Below are positions 56,771-64,000 of a DNA stretch of 64,000 nt, in pieces. This DNA is from CAWJFP01 sp963842155 (GTDB taxonomy: Bacteria; Pseudomonadota; Alphaproteobacteria; JACZXZ01). The position numbers and the translations under genes are program-made. The stretch covers positions 1 through 64,000 of the forward strand of contig CAWJFP010000028.1 of assembly GCA_963842155.1 (NCBI GenBank), in the 5' to 3' direction. The notes under the pieces were generated by a model, which was not told where the DNA came from, did not search any database, and saw only the letters and a list, made by a program, of their open reading frames with translations. The first letter of the stretch is position 1. The number at the start of each line of letters is the position of its first letter.

Positions 56771-57655
56771 TCAGCCGAAGACAAGCTCGATCCGCCGCTC
56801 GGCCAGGCGCACCTCGAGCGGCAGCTCGCCGACGAGATCGCCGTCGGCCTGCACCGGCTCGCCCGCGGGCCCGCATATCCTGACGCGGCTCGCCGGCAGG
56901 ACGCGCAGGTCGGGCAGGCGATCGAGCCGGCCGAGCAGCAGCGCTGCGGCGTAACGCAGCACATGGAGCCGCCCCGCGCTCTCGAAGAGCGCCACCAGAA
57001 GGCGCGGCTCCTCCATCCGCGCTTCGCGCGCTACGACGAAACGCCCGCCGTAATAGTGACCCTTGGCGACGATCACCGACGCGGCGCGGTGGCTCCTGCC
57101 GTCGATCTCCACCTCGTAGAGCACCGGCCGGTAGCGGATCAGCTCGGCGAGCGTGGTCAGCGCATAGGCGAGCCGGCCGAGTGCGCGCTTGAGCCGGAGA
57201 TCGACGCGGCGCACGACATGCGCGTCGAAGCCGACACCGGCCATCATGGCAAAGCGCCGCCCGTTGGCCTCGCCGAGATAGACCGCGCGCGGCCGGCCAT
57301 GGGCGATCGCCTCGGCGATGCGGCGCGGCGAACCTCCGAGGCCGATCTCGGCCGCGAGCACGTTCGCCGTGCCGAGCGGCAGCAAGGCGAGCGGCGGCGA
57401 GCGCCCGTCGAGCCCGTTGATCACCTCGTTGATCGTGCCGTCGCCGCCCGCGACGACGACGACGTCGAAGTTCCGCGCATCGACCGCGCGGGCGATCTCC
57501 TCCGCATGGCCGCGCGCCCTCGTCGCCCGCAGTTCGACCACGCAGCCGAGCCGCGCTAGCCAGCCGAGCGTGCGGTCGAGCCGCCGCCGCCGACGCCAGC
57601 CCGCCGCCGGGTTGTAGATCGCCAGTACCCGCCGCGACGGGCGGGCGTCCGGCAT
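56771..57655 (-). CDS. Diacylglycerol kinase/sphingosine-kinase-like lipid kinase
   Basis: 294 residues of the DAGK catalytic family (YegS/DgkB-like). The nucleotide-binding motif is VVVVAGGDGTINEVINGLDG, followed by LALLPLGTANVLAAEIGLGG, and AMMAGVGFDAHVVRRVDLRL. The start at 57,655 (MPDARPSRRVLAIYNPAAGW) fits the family. Phosphorylates a lipid alcohol; the substrate is not assignable. A divergent, AT-rich gap separates it from the phosphoesterase gene. Confidence 0.92.
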   Translation of the reverse strand: MPDARPSRRVLAIYNPAAGWRRRRRLDRTLGWLARLGCVVELRATRARGHAEEIARAVDARNFDVVVVAGGDGTINEVINGLDGRSPPLALLPLGTANVLAAEIGLGGSPRRIAEAIAHGRPRAVYLGEANGRRFAMMAGVGFDAHVVRRVDLRLKRALGRLAYALTTLAELIRYRPVLYEVEIDGRSHRAASVIVAKGHYYGGRFVVAREARMEEPRLLVALFESAGRLHVLRYAAALLLGRLDRLPDLRVLPASRVRICGPAGEPVQADGDLVGELPLEVRLAERRIELVFG

Positions 57656-57877
57656 CGTCTCATATTTCAGGAGAGCCTCCCTGGACGCTTCCGCAAGTCG
57701 CGGCTTATTGGATGTTCCGCGCGATTTGTCAAGCTTATTACCATTTTGTGAAAGTAAAATTACAATAAATAACCGCACCTATTGTTTATTTTATCTTGAA
57801 CACCTCTAGGGCTTGGGGTAGTTTTCGCCTCGAATACAGCGTAATGTTGCCGCATTGCAAGAGAGACGAAAAGCCTC
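57656..57877. promoter_or_regulatory. AT-rich divergent intergenic region
   Basis: 222 bases between the lipid-kinase and phosphoesterase starts. The middle (about 57,730-57,800) is much richer in A and T than anything around it, as expected of back-to-back promoters, but no hexamer pair stands out enough to name. Confidence 0.4.
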
Positions 57878-58649
57878 GTGAGCCGCTACCGGACGATCTG
57901 GATCTCGGACATCCATCTCGGCACGCGCGGCTGCAAGGCCGAGTTTCTGCTCGATTTCCTGAAGCATAACGAGTCGGACTATCTCTATCTCGTCGGCGAC
58001 ATCTTCGACGGCTGGCGGCTCAAACGCTCCTGGTATTGGGAGCAATCGCACAACGACGTGATCCAGAAGTTGCTGCGCAAGGCGCGCAAGGGCACCAAGG
58101 TCGTCTATATCCCCGGCAATCACGACGAGGTCTTGCGCGACTACACCGGTCTCACGTTCGGCGGGATCGCGGTCGTCGCCGAGCATGTGCATGAGACGGC
58201 CGACGGGCGGAAGCTTCTCATCCTCCATGGCGACGAATTCGACGGCGTCGTCAAATATGCCCGCTGGCTCGCCCTGCTCGGCGACTGGGCCTATGGCGTG
58301 ACGCTGCAGCTCAACCACAGCCTCGCCCATCTGCGCCGCCGGCTGGGATATCCCTATTGGTCGCTCTCGGCCTATCTCAAAAGCAAGGTCAAGAACGCCG
58401 TCGAATATGTCTCGAACTTCGAGGAGGCGGTGGCCGACGAAGCGCGCAAGCGGGGCGTCGACGGCGTCATCTGCGGCCATATCCACAAGGCCGAGATGCG
58501 CATGATCGAGCGGCGTGCTCTATTGCAACGACGGCGACTGGGTGGAGAGCTGTTCGGCGCTCGTCGAGGGGCCCGAGGGCAAGCTCGAGATCATCTTCTG
58601 GGCGGAGACCAAGGCGACCCGCCAAGCGGTAGAGCGCGCGGCCGCTTGA
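57878..58649 (+). CDS. UDP-2,3-diacylglucosamine diphosphatase-like metallophosphoesterase, frameshifted
   Basis: About 256 residues after repair. Calcineurin-like metal-binding motifs are ISDIHLGTRGC (DxH), YLVGDIFDGW (GDxxD), IPGNHDEVLRD (GNHD), LHGDEFD and ICGHIHKAEMR (GHxH), as in LpxH-like lipid-A phosphoesterases and the COG2908 group. GTG start at 57,878. One extra base near 58,513 breaks the frame; removing it gives GVLYCNDGDWVESCSALVEG and a TGA at 58,647-58,649 that overlaps the next ATG. As sequenced, the frame instead reads on into the glycosyltransferase, which I regard as an artefact. Confidence 0.88.
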
Positions 58650-59683
58650 TGCGCGTCCTCCTCGTGACCGACGCCTGGTTCCCCCAGGTGAACGGCGTGG
58701 TGCGCACCCTCGATGCGGTGCGCCGCGCCATCCTCGCCGACGGCCACGAGATGCGCATTGTTTCGCCGCGGCAGTTCCGCACCCTCCCCTGCCCCACCTA
58801 TCCCGAGATCAGGCTCGCCCTCCTGCCGGGGCGGCGGATGGCGGCGGCCATCGAAGAGACGGCGCCCGACGCCATCCATATCGCGACCGAAGGTCCGCTC
58901 GGCTTCGCCGCGCGCAGCGCCGCCCTCAAGCGCGGCCTTGCCTTCACCACCTCGTTCCACACCCGCTTTCCGGACTATGTCCATGCCCGCTGCGGCGTGC
59001 CCCCCGATTGGATCTATCTCCTCCTCCGCCGCTTTCATAATGCCGGCGCCGGCGTGATGGCGGCGACGCGCTCGTTGCGCGAGGAGCTGGAAGGGCGCGG
59101 CTTCCTTCGCGTGCTGCCCTGGAGCCGCGGCGTCGACGGCACGCTCTTCCGGCCGCGCGACAAAGGCTTCCTCGCGCATAAGCGGCCGATCTGGCTCTAT
59201 GTCGGGCGGCTCGCGGTCGAGAAGAACGTCGAGGCGTTTCTGCGGCTGCGCCTGCCGGGGACCCAGCTTGTGGTGGGCGACGGGCCGCAACGCGCCGAGC
59301 TCGAGCGGCGCTATCCCGAGGCGGTCTATGCGGGCCCTAAAAGCGGCGAGGAGCTCGCCCGTCATTACGCGGCGAGCGACGTCTTCGTCTTCCCGAGCCG
59401 CACCGACACCTTCGGCCTGGTGCTGCTCGAGGCGCTCGCCTCCGGCCTGCCGGTCGCGGCCTATCCGGTGCCGGGGCCGCTCGACGTGATCGGCGATTCC
59501 GGCACCGGCGCGCTCGACGAGGATCTGGAGAAGGCTTGTCACGCAGCGCTTGCCATTCCGGGCGATCATTGCCGCGCTTATGCGCTGCAGTTCTCTTGGG
59601 CGGCCTGCGCGCGGCAGTTCCTGGGCAATCTATACCGCACCAACGGCGACGCGATGAAGGAAAGCTGGGCGCCCGAGAGGTAA
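58649..59683 (+). CDS. GT4 glycosyltransferase (phospholipid/sulfolipid-type mannosyl- or glucosyltransferase)
   Basis: 344 residues, GT-B fold. N-terminal LLVTDAWFPQVNGVVRTLDA (the PQVNGVVRT loop is typical of SqdX/MgtA/PimB-like enzymes), LAFTTSFHTRFPDYVHARCG (acceptor-side motif), LYVGRLAVEKNVEAFLRL, and donor-binding VFPSRTDTFGLVLLEALASG with the E-x7-E equivalent. Coupled to the phosphoesterase by the overlapping ATGA. The pair recurs across alphaproteobacteria and probably makes a membrane glycolipid; sugar and lipid are unproven. Confidence 0.9.
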   Translation: MRVLLVTDAWFPQVNGVVRTLDAVRRAILADGHEMRIVSPRQFRTLPCPTYPEIRLALLPGRRMAAAIEETAPDAIHIATEGPLGFAARSAALKRGLAFTTSFHTRFPDYVHARCGVPPDWIYLLLRRFHNAGAGVMAATRSLREELEGRGFLRVLPWSRGVDGTLFRPRDKGFLAHKRPIWLYVGRLAVEKNVEAFLRLRLPGTQLVVGDGPQRAELERRYPEAVYAGPKSGEELARHYAASDVFVFPSRTDTFGLVLLEALASGLPVAAYPVPGPLDVIGDSGTGALDEDLEKACHAALAIPGDHCRAYALQFSWAACARQFLGNLYRTNGDAMKESWAPER

Positions 59684-59685
59684 GT

Positions 59686-59760
59686 TGGTGCCGCGAGCCG
59701 GACTTGAACCGGCAGTCACGGATTACAAATCCGTTGGTTTACCAATTAACCGATCGCGGC
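59686..59760 (-). tRNA. tRNA-Thr(TGT)
   Basis: Read on the minus strand: acceptor GCCGCGA pairs with TCGCGGC, T-loop GTTCAAGTC, anticodon loop with TGT (complement at 59,725-59,727), 3' CCA encoded. 75 bases including CCA. It is convergent with the glycosyltransferase stop three bases away. Confidence 0.95.
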
Positions 59761-59870
59761 ATCGCAAGTTCCGGGCGGCGGCTCTCCGGACGAAGATAAG
59801 CCCTGAGGAAGGGCCGCGCCAGCGCGCCCGGTGCCTAACGGTCGCGGCGGCGGGAGCGCAGATGCCGGCC

Positions 59871-60800
59871 TTACGCGCCCCGACCTCGCGCATATTCGTA
59901 AAGCGCGATCGCGGCGGCGGCGGCGACGTTCAAGCCGGCGGCGCCCTCCGGCGCCATCGGTATCCGCAGCAAGATGTCGCAGGTCTCGCGCGTCAGGCGG
60001 CGCAGCCCTTCTCCTTCCGCGCCCAGCACGAGCGCGGTGCGGCCCGCGAGCTTGGCCTCGGCGAGGCTTTGCGGCGCATCGGCATCGAGGCCGGCGCACC
60101 AGAAGTCGGCTCCCTTGAGGTCCTCCATGGCGCGGACGAGATTGGTCACACGGACGAGCGGCACCTTTTCGAGCGCGCCCGAGGCGGCCTTGGCGAGCGA
60201 GGCGGTCGCGGCGGGGGCATGGCGCTCGGTCACGATCACCGCCAGCGCGCCGAATCCGGCGGCGGCGCGCAGCACGGCGCCGACATTCTGCGGATCCGTC
60301 ACCTGATCGAGCAGCAGCAGCAGCGCGCGCTCTTGGCCCGCCACGCCGCGGCAGATCTCGTCGAGCTCGACATCCGGCAGGGGCCCGGCCTCGAGCGCGA
60401 TCCCTTGATGCACGGTCGCGGGCGGCAAAAGCCGGTCGATGTCGCCGCGCGCAACGATCTCGCGCGCCATCTGCGCCCGATTGCCGGCGACAAGCGCCGC
60501 GCCGAGACGGTGGCCCAACGCGCGCGCCACCTCCTCCGTCAGCAGGAGGCGCCGACAGGGCCGCGTGGGATTGGCGAGCGCCGCCAGGACGGGATGGACG
60601 CCGAAAAGCCAGATGACGTCCGGATGACGCTCACGCGCGGGTTTGCGTCGGCGCGGACGCCGCGCGGGCCGCGGATTTTCAGGCCCGGGATATGCTGGAC
60701 CAGGCGGCGCCGCGCCGGAGGGGGGCGGGAGCGGGTTACTGCGGTTTTGCCTGCGCGGAGCGTAGCTGCCGCCGATGCGGCCGGGCTTGCGTTTTGCCAT
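59871..60800 (-). CDS. rlmB: 23S rRNA (guanosine(2251)-2'-O)-methyltransferase
   Basis: 309-residue SpoU/TrmH-class SPOUT methyltransferase. A long basic Pro/Arg-rich N-terminus (residues 1-58) precedes the substrate domain (LFGVHPVLAALANPTRPCRR); the three SpoU motifs are LLDQVTDPQNVGAVLRAAAG (motif 1), LVLGAEGEGLRRLTRETC (motif 2) and IPMAPEGAAGLNVAAAAAIA (motif 3). The target G2251 is inferred from closest family. Divergent from the tRNA-Tyr operon. Confidence 0.92.
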   Translation of the reverse strand: MAKRKPGRIGGSYAPRRQNRSNPLPPPSGAAPPGPAYPGPENPRPARRPRRRKPARERHPDVIWLFGVHPVLAALANPTRPCRRLLLTEEVARALGHRLGAALVAGNRAQMAREIVARGDIDRLLPPATVHQGIALEAGPLPDVELDEICRGVAGQERALLLLLDQVTDPQNVGAVLRAAAGFGALAVIVTERHAPAATASLAKAASGALEKVPLVRVTNLVRAMEDLKGADFWCAGLDADAPQSLAEAKLAGRTALVLGAEGEGLRRLTRETCDILLRIPMAPEGAAGLNVAAAAAIALYEYARGRGA

Positions 60801-60905
60801 GACCCTGTCCTATTATTCGCCTCAGACACGGTTCGCAACGACCCTCCTGCCGCGGTGCTTATCCGGGAGCAAGCGGTGGGGCGGGTGTTTTGTCGTGTTT
60901 GGACA

Positions 60906-60935
60906 TTGACTTTCGAGGATGAATCCACTTACTTG
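60906..60935 (+). promoter_or_regulatory. Probable promoter of the tRNA-Tyr/Gly/Trp - secE - nusG transcript
   Basis: A -35 like TTGACT at 60,906-60,911 is followed after 17-18 bases by a weak -10 like TACTTG, about 33 bases before the first tRNA. The -35 is near consensus; the -10 is poor. Confidence 0.45.
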
Positions 60936-60967
60936 CGTCTTCCGTCGCGGGCCCCTCGGGAGCCCGA

Positions 60968-61053
60968 GGAGGGGTGCCCGAGTGGCTAAAGGGGACGGGC
61001 TGTAAACCCGTTGGCGTACGCCTACGTAGGTTCGAATCCTACCCCCTCCACCA
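60968..61053 (+). tRNA. tRNA-Tyr(GTA)
   Basis: Acceptor GGAGGGG pairs with CCCCTCC, long variable arm, anticodon GTA at 61,002-61,004, T-loop GTTCGAATC, CCA encoded. 86 bases. Confidence 0.97.
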
Positions 61054-61089
61054 GCCCCTTCGGGAGCGGCGCGCGGAGGCCCAATCGCT

Positions 61090-61163
<74 letters not shown>

Positions 61164-61182
61164 TGGTCGGAGCCGGCCGCAT

Positions 61183-61259
61183 AGGAGTGTAGCTCAATTG
61201 GCTAGAGCACCGGTCTCCAAAACCGGGGGTTGGGGGTTCGAGTCCCTCCACTCCTGCCA
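61183..61259 (+). tRNA. tRNA-Trp(CCA)
   Basis: Acceptor AGGAGTG pairs with CACTCCT, D-arm GCTCAATTGGCTAGAGC, anticodon CCA in the loop CTCCAAA, T-loop GTTCGAGTC, CCA encoded. 77 bases. The placement just before secE is conserved in many bacteria. Confidence 0.97.
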
Positions 61260-61310
61260 GTCCGGCTCATCCGGCTTGTCGCCTGGCTTCGAGTGGTCGC
61301 AAAGAAACGA

Positions 61311-61517
61311 ATGGTTCGCGAACAAATGATCAATCCAGGCGAATTTATCCAACAAGTGCGCCAAGAGGTGTCGAAGGTCACCTGGCCCAGCCGCAAGGAG
61401 ACCCTTGTGACCACGGGCATGGTGTTCCTCATGGTTTTCCTGGCCGCCATGTTCTTCTTCGTCGTCGATCAGGTGCTGGCGCTCGGCGTGCGCACGATCC
61501 TCGGGCTGGGAAGCTGA
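61311..61517 (+). CDS. secE: Preprotein translocase subunit SecE
   Basis: 68 residues (63 if the ATG at 61,326 is used, which fits the family N-terminus NPGEFIQQVRQEVSK better). The conserved cytoplasmic segment VRQEVSKVTWPSRKETL is followed by a single membrane span (FLMVFLAAMFFFVVDQVLAL). Small essential subunit of the SecYEG channel. It is the first protein gene after the tRNA trio and lies two bases before nusG. Confidence 0.95.
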   Translation: MVREQMINPGEFIQQVRQEVSKVTWPSRKETLVTTGMVFLMVFLAAMFFFVVDQVLALGVRTILGLGS

Positions 61518-61519
61518 CC

Positions 61520-62050
61520 ATGGCCGCACGGTGGTACGTGCTGCACGTCTATTCCGGCTTCGAGAAGAAGGTCGCGCAATCGATCCGCGACCAGGCGGCG
61601 CAGAAGGGCGTGGCCGACAAGATCGAGCAAGTCATGGTGCCGGTCGAGGAAGTGGTCGAGATGCGCCGCGGCGCCAAGGTGCAGACCGAGCGGAAGTTCT
61701 TCCCCGGCTATGTGCTGATCAAGATGGAGATGGACGACGAGACCTGGCATCTCGTGAAGAACACGCCGAAGGTGACCGGCTTCCTGGGCGACAAGGGCAA
61801 GCCGATCGCCATCAGCGAGCGCGAGGCCGCCCATATCCTGCATCAGATGCAAGAGGGCGTGGAGCGGCCGAAGCCCTCGATCACCTTCGAGATCGGCGAG
61901 CAGGTGAGGGTCTGCGACGGCCCCTTCACCTCCTTCAACGGCCTCGTCGAGGAGATCGACGAGGAGCGCGCGCGGCTCAAGGTGTCGGTCTCGATCTTCG
62001 GGCGCTCGACCCCGGTCGAGCTGGAATATTCGCAAGTCGAGAAGGTGTGA
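61520..62050 (+). CDS. nusG: Transcription termination/antitermination protein NusG
   Basis: 176 residues. The NGN domain starts ARWYVLHVYSGFEKKVAQSI and includes RRGAKVQTERKFFPGYVLIK and TPKVTGFLGDKGKP. The C-terminal KOW domain holds EQVRVCDGPFTSFNGLVEEI. Binds RNA polymerase and couples it to ribosome or Rho. Position between secE and rplK is universal. ATG two bases after the secE stop. Confidence 0.97.
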   Translation: MAARWYVLHVYSGFEKKVAQSIRDQAAQKGVADKIEQVMVPVEEVVEMRRGAKVQTERKFFPGYVLIKMEMDDETWHLVKNTPKVTGFLGDKGKPIAISEREAAHILHQMQEGVERPKPSITFEIGEQVRVCDGPFTSFNGLVEEIDEERARLKVSVSIFGRSTPVELEYSQVEKV

Positions 62051-62154
62051 AGGACGGCGCCGGCGCGTCCCGGTTCCGCTCGAGGCTGAAAATTCGCGGC
62101 AGGCCCGCCACGGCCGTACCGCGGCCCCGTCACCAGAGAGGGTGAGGAAGAGAA

Positions 62155-62583
62155 ATGGCGAAGAAGATCGATGGCTATATCAAGCTGCAGGTGCCGGCGG
62201 GCGCGGCCAATCCCTCGCCGCCGATCGGCCCTGCTTTGGGCCAGCGCGGGCTCAATATCATGGAGTTCTGCAAGTCGTTCAATGCCGCGACCCAGAACCT
62301 CGAGAAGGGCATGCCCATCCCCGTGGTGATCACGGTCTTCTCCGACCGCTCCTTCACCTTCCAGACCAAATCGCCGCCGGCGAGCTATTTCCTCAAGCGC
62401 GCCGCCGGCATCGAGAAAGGCAGCCCGACGGCGGGCCGCGATCCCGTCGGCCGCGTCAGCATGACGCAGATCCGCGAGATCGCCGGCCAGAAGATGAAGG
62501 ATCTGAACGCCAACGACGTCGAGGCGGCCGCCAGGATGCTGGCCGGCACCGCGCGCTCGATGGGCCTCGAAGTGGTGGAGTAG
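62155..62583 (+). CDS. rplK: 50S ribosomal protein L11
   Basis: 142 residues: IDGYIKLQVPAGAANPSPPI, GPALGQRGLNIMEFCKSFNA, FTFQTKSPPASYFLKRAAGI, and the RNA-binding C-terminal domain ending ARSMGLEVVE. Organises the GTPase-associated centre of 23S rRNA. Preceded by GAGAGGGTGAGGAAGAG, a purine-rich ribosome-binding region. Intact. Confidence 0.98.
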   Translation: MAKKIDGYIKLQVPAGAANPSPPIGPALGQRGLNIMEFCKSFNAATQNLEKGMPIPVVITVFSDRSFTFQTKSPPASYFLKRAAGIEKGSPTAGRDPVGRVSMTQIREIAGQKMKDLNANDVEAAARMLAGTARSMGLEVVE

Positions 62584-62587
62584 ACCC

Positions 62588-63298
62588 ATGGCAACGCATG
62601 GCAAGCGCCTCCGCGGCGCCTACGAGAAGATCGACCGGGCCCGCTTCTACCCCCTCCGGGAGGCAGTCAAGCTATTGAAGGAATTCGCTAAACTGAAGTT
62701 CGACGAGACCGTCGAGATCGCCATGAACCTGGGCATCGACCCGCGCCATTCGGATCAGCAGGTGCGCGGCGTCGTCTCGCTGCCGCACGGCACGGGCAAG
62801 AGCGTACGGGTCGCCGTCTTCGCCAAGGGCGACAAGGCGAAGGACGCCCAGGCCGCCGGCGCCGACATCGTTGGCGCCGAGGATCTTGCGGAAAGGGTCC
62901 AGCAGGGCCAAATAGACTTCGATCGTGTGATCGCAGCCCCCGACATGATGGCGGTGGTGGGCCGGCTCGGAAAAATTCTGGGGCCGCGCGGCCTCATGCC
63001 GAACCCGAAGCTGGGTACCGTGACCGCCGACGTGGCCAAGGCGGTGAAGGAGGCCAAGGCGGGCCAGGTGCAGTACCGCGCCGAGAAGGCCGGAATTCTG
63101 CATGCCGGCATCGGCAAGACCAGCTTCTCCGAGGATGCGATCATGGAGAATGTGCGCGCCTTCTACGACGCCGTGGCCAAGGCGAAGCCCAGCGGCGTGA
63201 AGGGTACTTTCGTCAAGAAGGTCTCGCTGAGTTCGACCATGGGGCCGGGCATGAAGCTCGATCTGGGCTCGCTCGGCGGCAGCGCCGGCGCGGCCTGA
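62588..63298 (+). CDS. rplA: 50S ribosomal protein L1
   Basis: 236 residues. Domain I begins HGKRLRGAYEKIDRARFYPL, then KFDETVEIAMNLGIDPRHSD, RGVVSLPHGTGKSVRVAVFA, domain II APDMMAVVGRLGKILGPRGL, and GTVTADVAKAVKEAKAGQVQ. L1 forms the L1 stalk and in many bacteria represses its own operon by binding the L11 leader. Four bases after rplK. Intact. Confidence 0.98.
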   Translation: MATHGKRLRGAYEKIDRARFYPLREAVKLLKEFAKLKFDETVEIAMNLGIDPRHSDQQVRGVVSLPHGTGKSVRVAVFAKGDKAKDAQAAGADIVGAEDLAERVQQGQIDFDRVIAAPDMMAVVGRLGKILGPRGLMPNPKLGTVTADVAKAVKEAKAGQVQYRAEKAGILHAGIGKTSFSEDAIMENVRAFYDAVAKAKPSGVKGTFVKKVSLSSTMGPGMKLDLGSLGGSAGAA

Positions 63299-63659
63299 GG
63301 CGTTTCGAGATTGGCCGCTCTCGGGCATTCGCCCGCAGGGCGGCCGCGGGCTTTGAGATCTGCCGCTTCCGGGCCCTGCCCGGCTGCGGCAAGGAGGGGC
63401 CGGCCTTGGCCGGTCCCGACCTGTCCAAGACTGCAGGTGCCGCGGCCGAGCGCCAAGGCATAAAGGGCGACCGCCTGCATAGACGGGAGTTGGACCCGGA
63501 CTTCCGGAGAGCGCCCGCGAGGGCGCCTCTCCGAGGACGGGCTTGAACTTCTGGGACAGGGTGAGCCGGACCTCCGGTTCGACCCGGGGGTCCAGAGCGC
63601 AACCGACCCCGAAGACCCCGCGAGAGGGGCCGTTCGGGGCAGAGGAAGCGGAGAAGACG
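63299..63659 (+). promoter_or_regulatory. Leader of the rplJ-rplL transcript (L10-leader-type region)
   Basis: 361 bases without a gene between rplA and rplJ. A leader of this length is expected here: in bacteria L10 (with L12) binds an mRNA leader before rplJ to repress its own synthesis. Several GC-rich stem-forming stretches are visible (for example GGGGCCGGCC near 63,395 facing CCGGTCCC). The specific L10-binding kink-turn was not verified by eye. Confidence 0.6.
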
Positions 63660-64000
63660 GTGCAACGCACGGAGAAACAGGAGCTGGTCTCCTCGCTCAA
63701 AAGCACCTTCCAGGAGGCCGCGATGGTGGTCGTCACCCACCAGAACGGGCTCACCGTGGCCGAGATTACGGAGCTGCGGCGGAAGATGCGGCAGGCGGGT
63801 GGCCGCTTCAAGGTGACCAAGAACCGTCTCGCGCGCCTCGCCTTGCAGGGCACGCCATATGAAGGGCTCGCGCATCTCTTTACCGGTCCCACCGCGATCG
63901 CCATCTCGAGCGATCCGGTGGCGGCGGCGAAGACGGCGGTCGACTTCTCGAAGACTCACGAGAAGCTACGGATCACCGGCGGTGCGTTGGGCCAGCGCGT
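63660..64000 (+). CDS. rplJ: 50S ribosomal protein L10, 3'-truncated by the window end
   Basis: GTG start at 63,660 with a purine-rich site (GAGGAAGCGGAGAAG) upstream, giving QRTEKQELVSSLKSTFQEAA then MVVVTHQNGLTVAEITELRR, FKVTKNRLARLALQGTPYEG and LAHLFTGPTAIAISSDPVAA. These match the N-terminal RNA-binding part of L10. 113 codons are present of about 170 expected. Confidence 0.95.
   Translation, partial: MQRTEKQELVSSLKSTFQEAAMVVVTHQNGLTVAEITELRRKMRQAGGRFKVTKNRLARLALQGTPYEGLAHLFTGPTAIAISSDPVAAAKTAVDFSKTHEKLRITGGALGQR

Noticed and set aside
59685..60989. Plus-strand frame beginning VPRAGLEPAVTDYKSVGLP
   Set aside because: The opening text is the classic false translation of a tRNA read on the opposite strand (tRNA-Thr), continuing as a shadow of rlmB.

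Overview
The window reads as two unrelated pieces of bacterial DNA joined at about position 10,896. The left piece (1-10,895) looks like an acidobacterium of the Solibacter kind. It ends inside an Oar-type TonB-dependent receptor of the sort that is abundant in that phylum, carries twin-arginine-exported Gfo/Idh/MocA and TIM-barrel sugar proteins, and is damaged by a frameshift every few hundred bases. The right piece (10,896-64,000) is a high-GC alphaproteobacterium, probably of the Rhodospirillales/Rhizobiales sphere. Evidence is a complete primary-type sigma factor, the ubiA - rsmE - glutamate-cysteine ligase neighbourhood, tRNA-Tyr/Gly/Trp followed by secE-nusG-rplK-rplA-rplJ, a SAM-cyclase-AAA-TPR giant protein, and dispersed palindromes of the alphaproteobacterial type. 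The join cuts two genes in mid-domain (the receptor on the minus strand, an ABC ATPase on the plus strand), so a chimeric contig is the simplest explanation.

Left piece: a 5'-truncated sigma-54 activator (1-1026), then a minus-strand biosynthetic cluster. In order of transcription it contains an ABC-2 glycan/lipid export permease (7575-6812), an FkbH-type glyceryl transferase/phosphatase fused to a peptidyl carrier domain (6706-4457), and two related GT4 glycosyltransferases (4450-3218 and 3208-about 1991). The second glycosyltransferase runs into a type II thioesterase (to 1162). Both glycosyltransferases end in an NRPS-like linker motif (LSPEKR-x-LL). Next come a sugar-phosphate isomerase-like protein and a Gfo/Idh/MocA oxidoreductase in a two-gene operon (9781-7592), an unreadable stretch, and the receptor fragment.

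Right piece: a branched-chain-type ABC importer operon with an acyl-CoA synthetase inside it (10,895-17,518); a sigma factor with its terminator (17,622-19,506); a DUF2252 protein, a hotdog thioesterase and a membrane-bound class III cyclase; an aspartoacylase-like hydrolase overlapping NAD kinase; moaA; a fatty-acid-CoA ligase; a Rieske oxygenase; a class II aldolase; a GT9 glycosyltransferase; a PRC-barrel lipoprotein; and a 24-residue membrane microprotein. These are followed by the SAM-cyclase-ATPase-TPR protein (32,907-36,293), a creatininase plus THI5/NMT1-type ABC importer operon (36,454-39,967), a Sel1-peptidoglycan-binding-trypsin fusion (40,056-41,708), a two-component system, cobU-cobQ, a tyrosine-rich exported protein with an operator-bearing promoter, a TetR regulator, a DUF427 protein and a DJ-1/PfpI protein.

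A lower-GC island (about 49,200-52,103) follows. It holds the remnant of a MORC/MutL-like ATPase with a PD-(D/E)XK domain, a cytosine-C5 DNA methyltransferase and a Vsr-type endonuclease, which together make a decayed ATPase-linked restriction-modification cassette. Core genes then resume: a protein methyltransferase, ubiA, rsmE, glutamate-cysteine ligase, an FMN reductase, a diacylglycerol-kinase-like lipid kinase, a UDP-diacylglucosamine-diphosphatase-like phosphoesterase with a glycosyltransferase, tRNA-Thr, rlmB, three tRNAs, and the secE-nusG-ribosomal-protein operon, which runs off the right edge inside rplJ.

Single-base frameshifts also occur in the right piece (livM, cyclase, DUF427, ATPase remnant, phosphoesterase) but far less often. 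Most look like consensus errors rather than biology.
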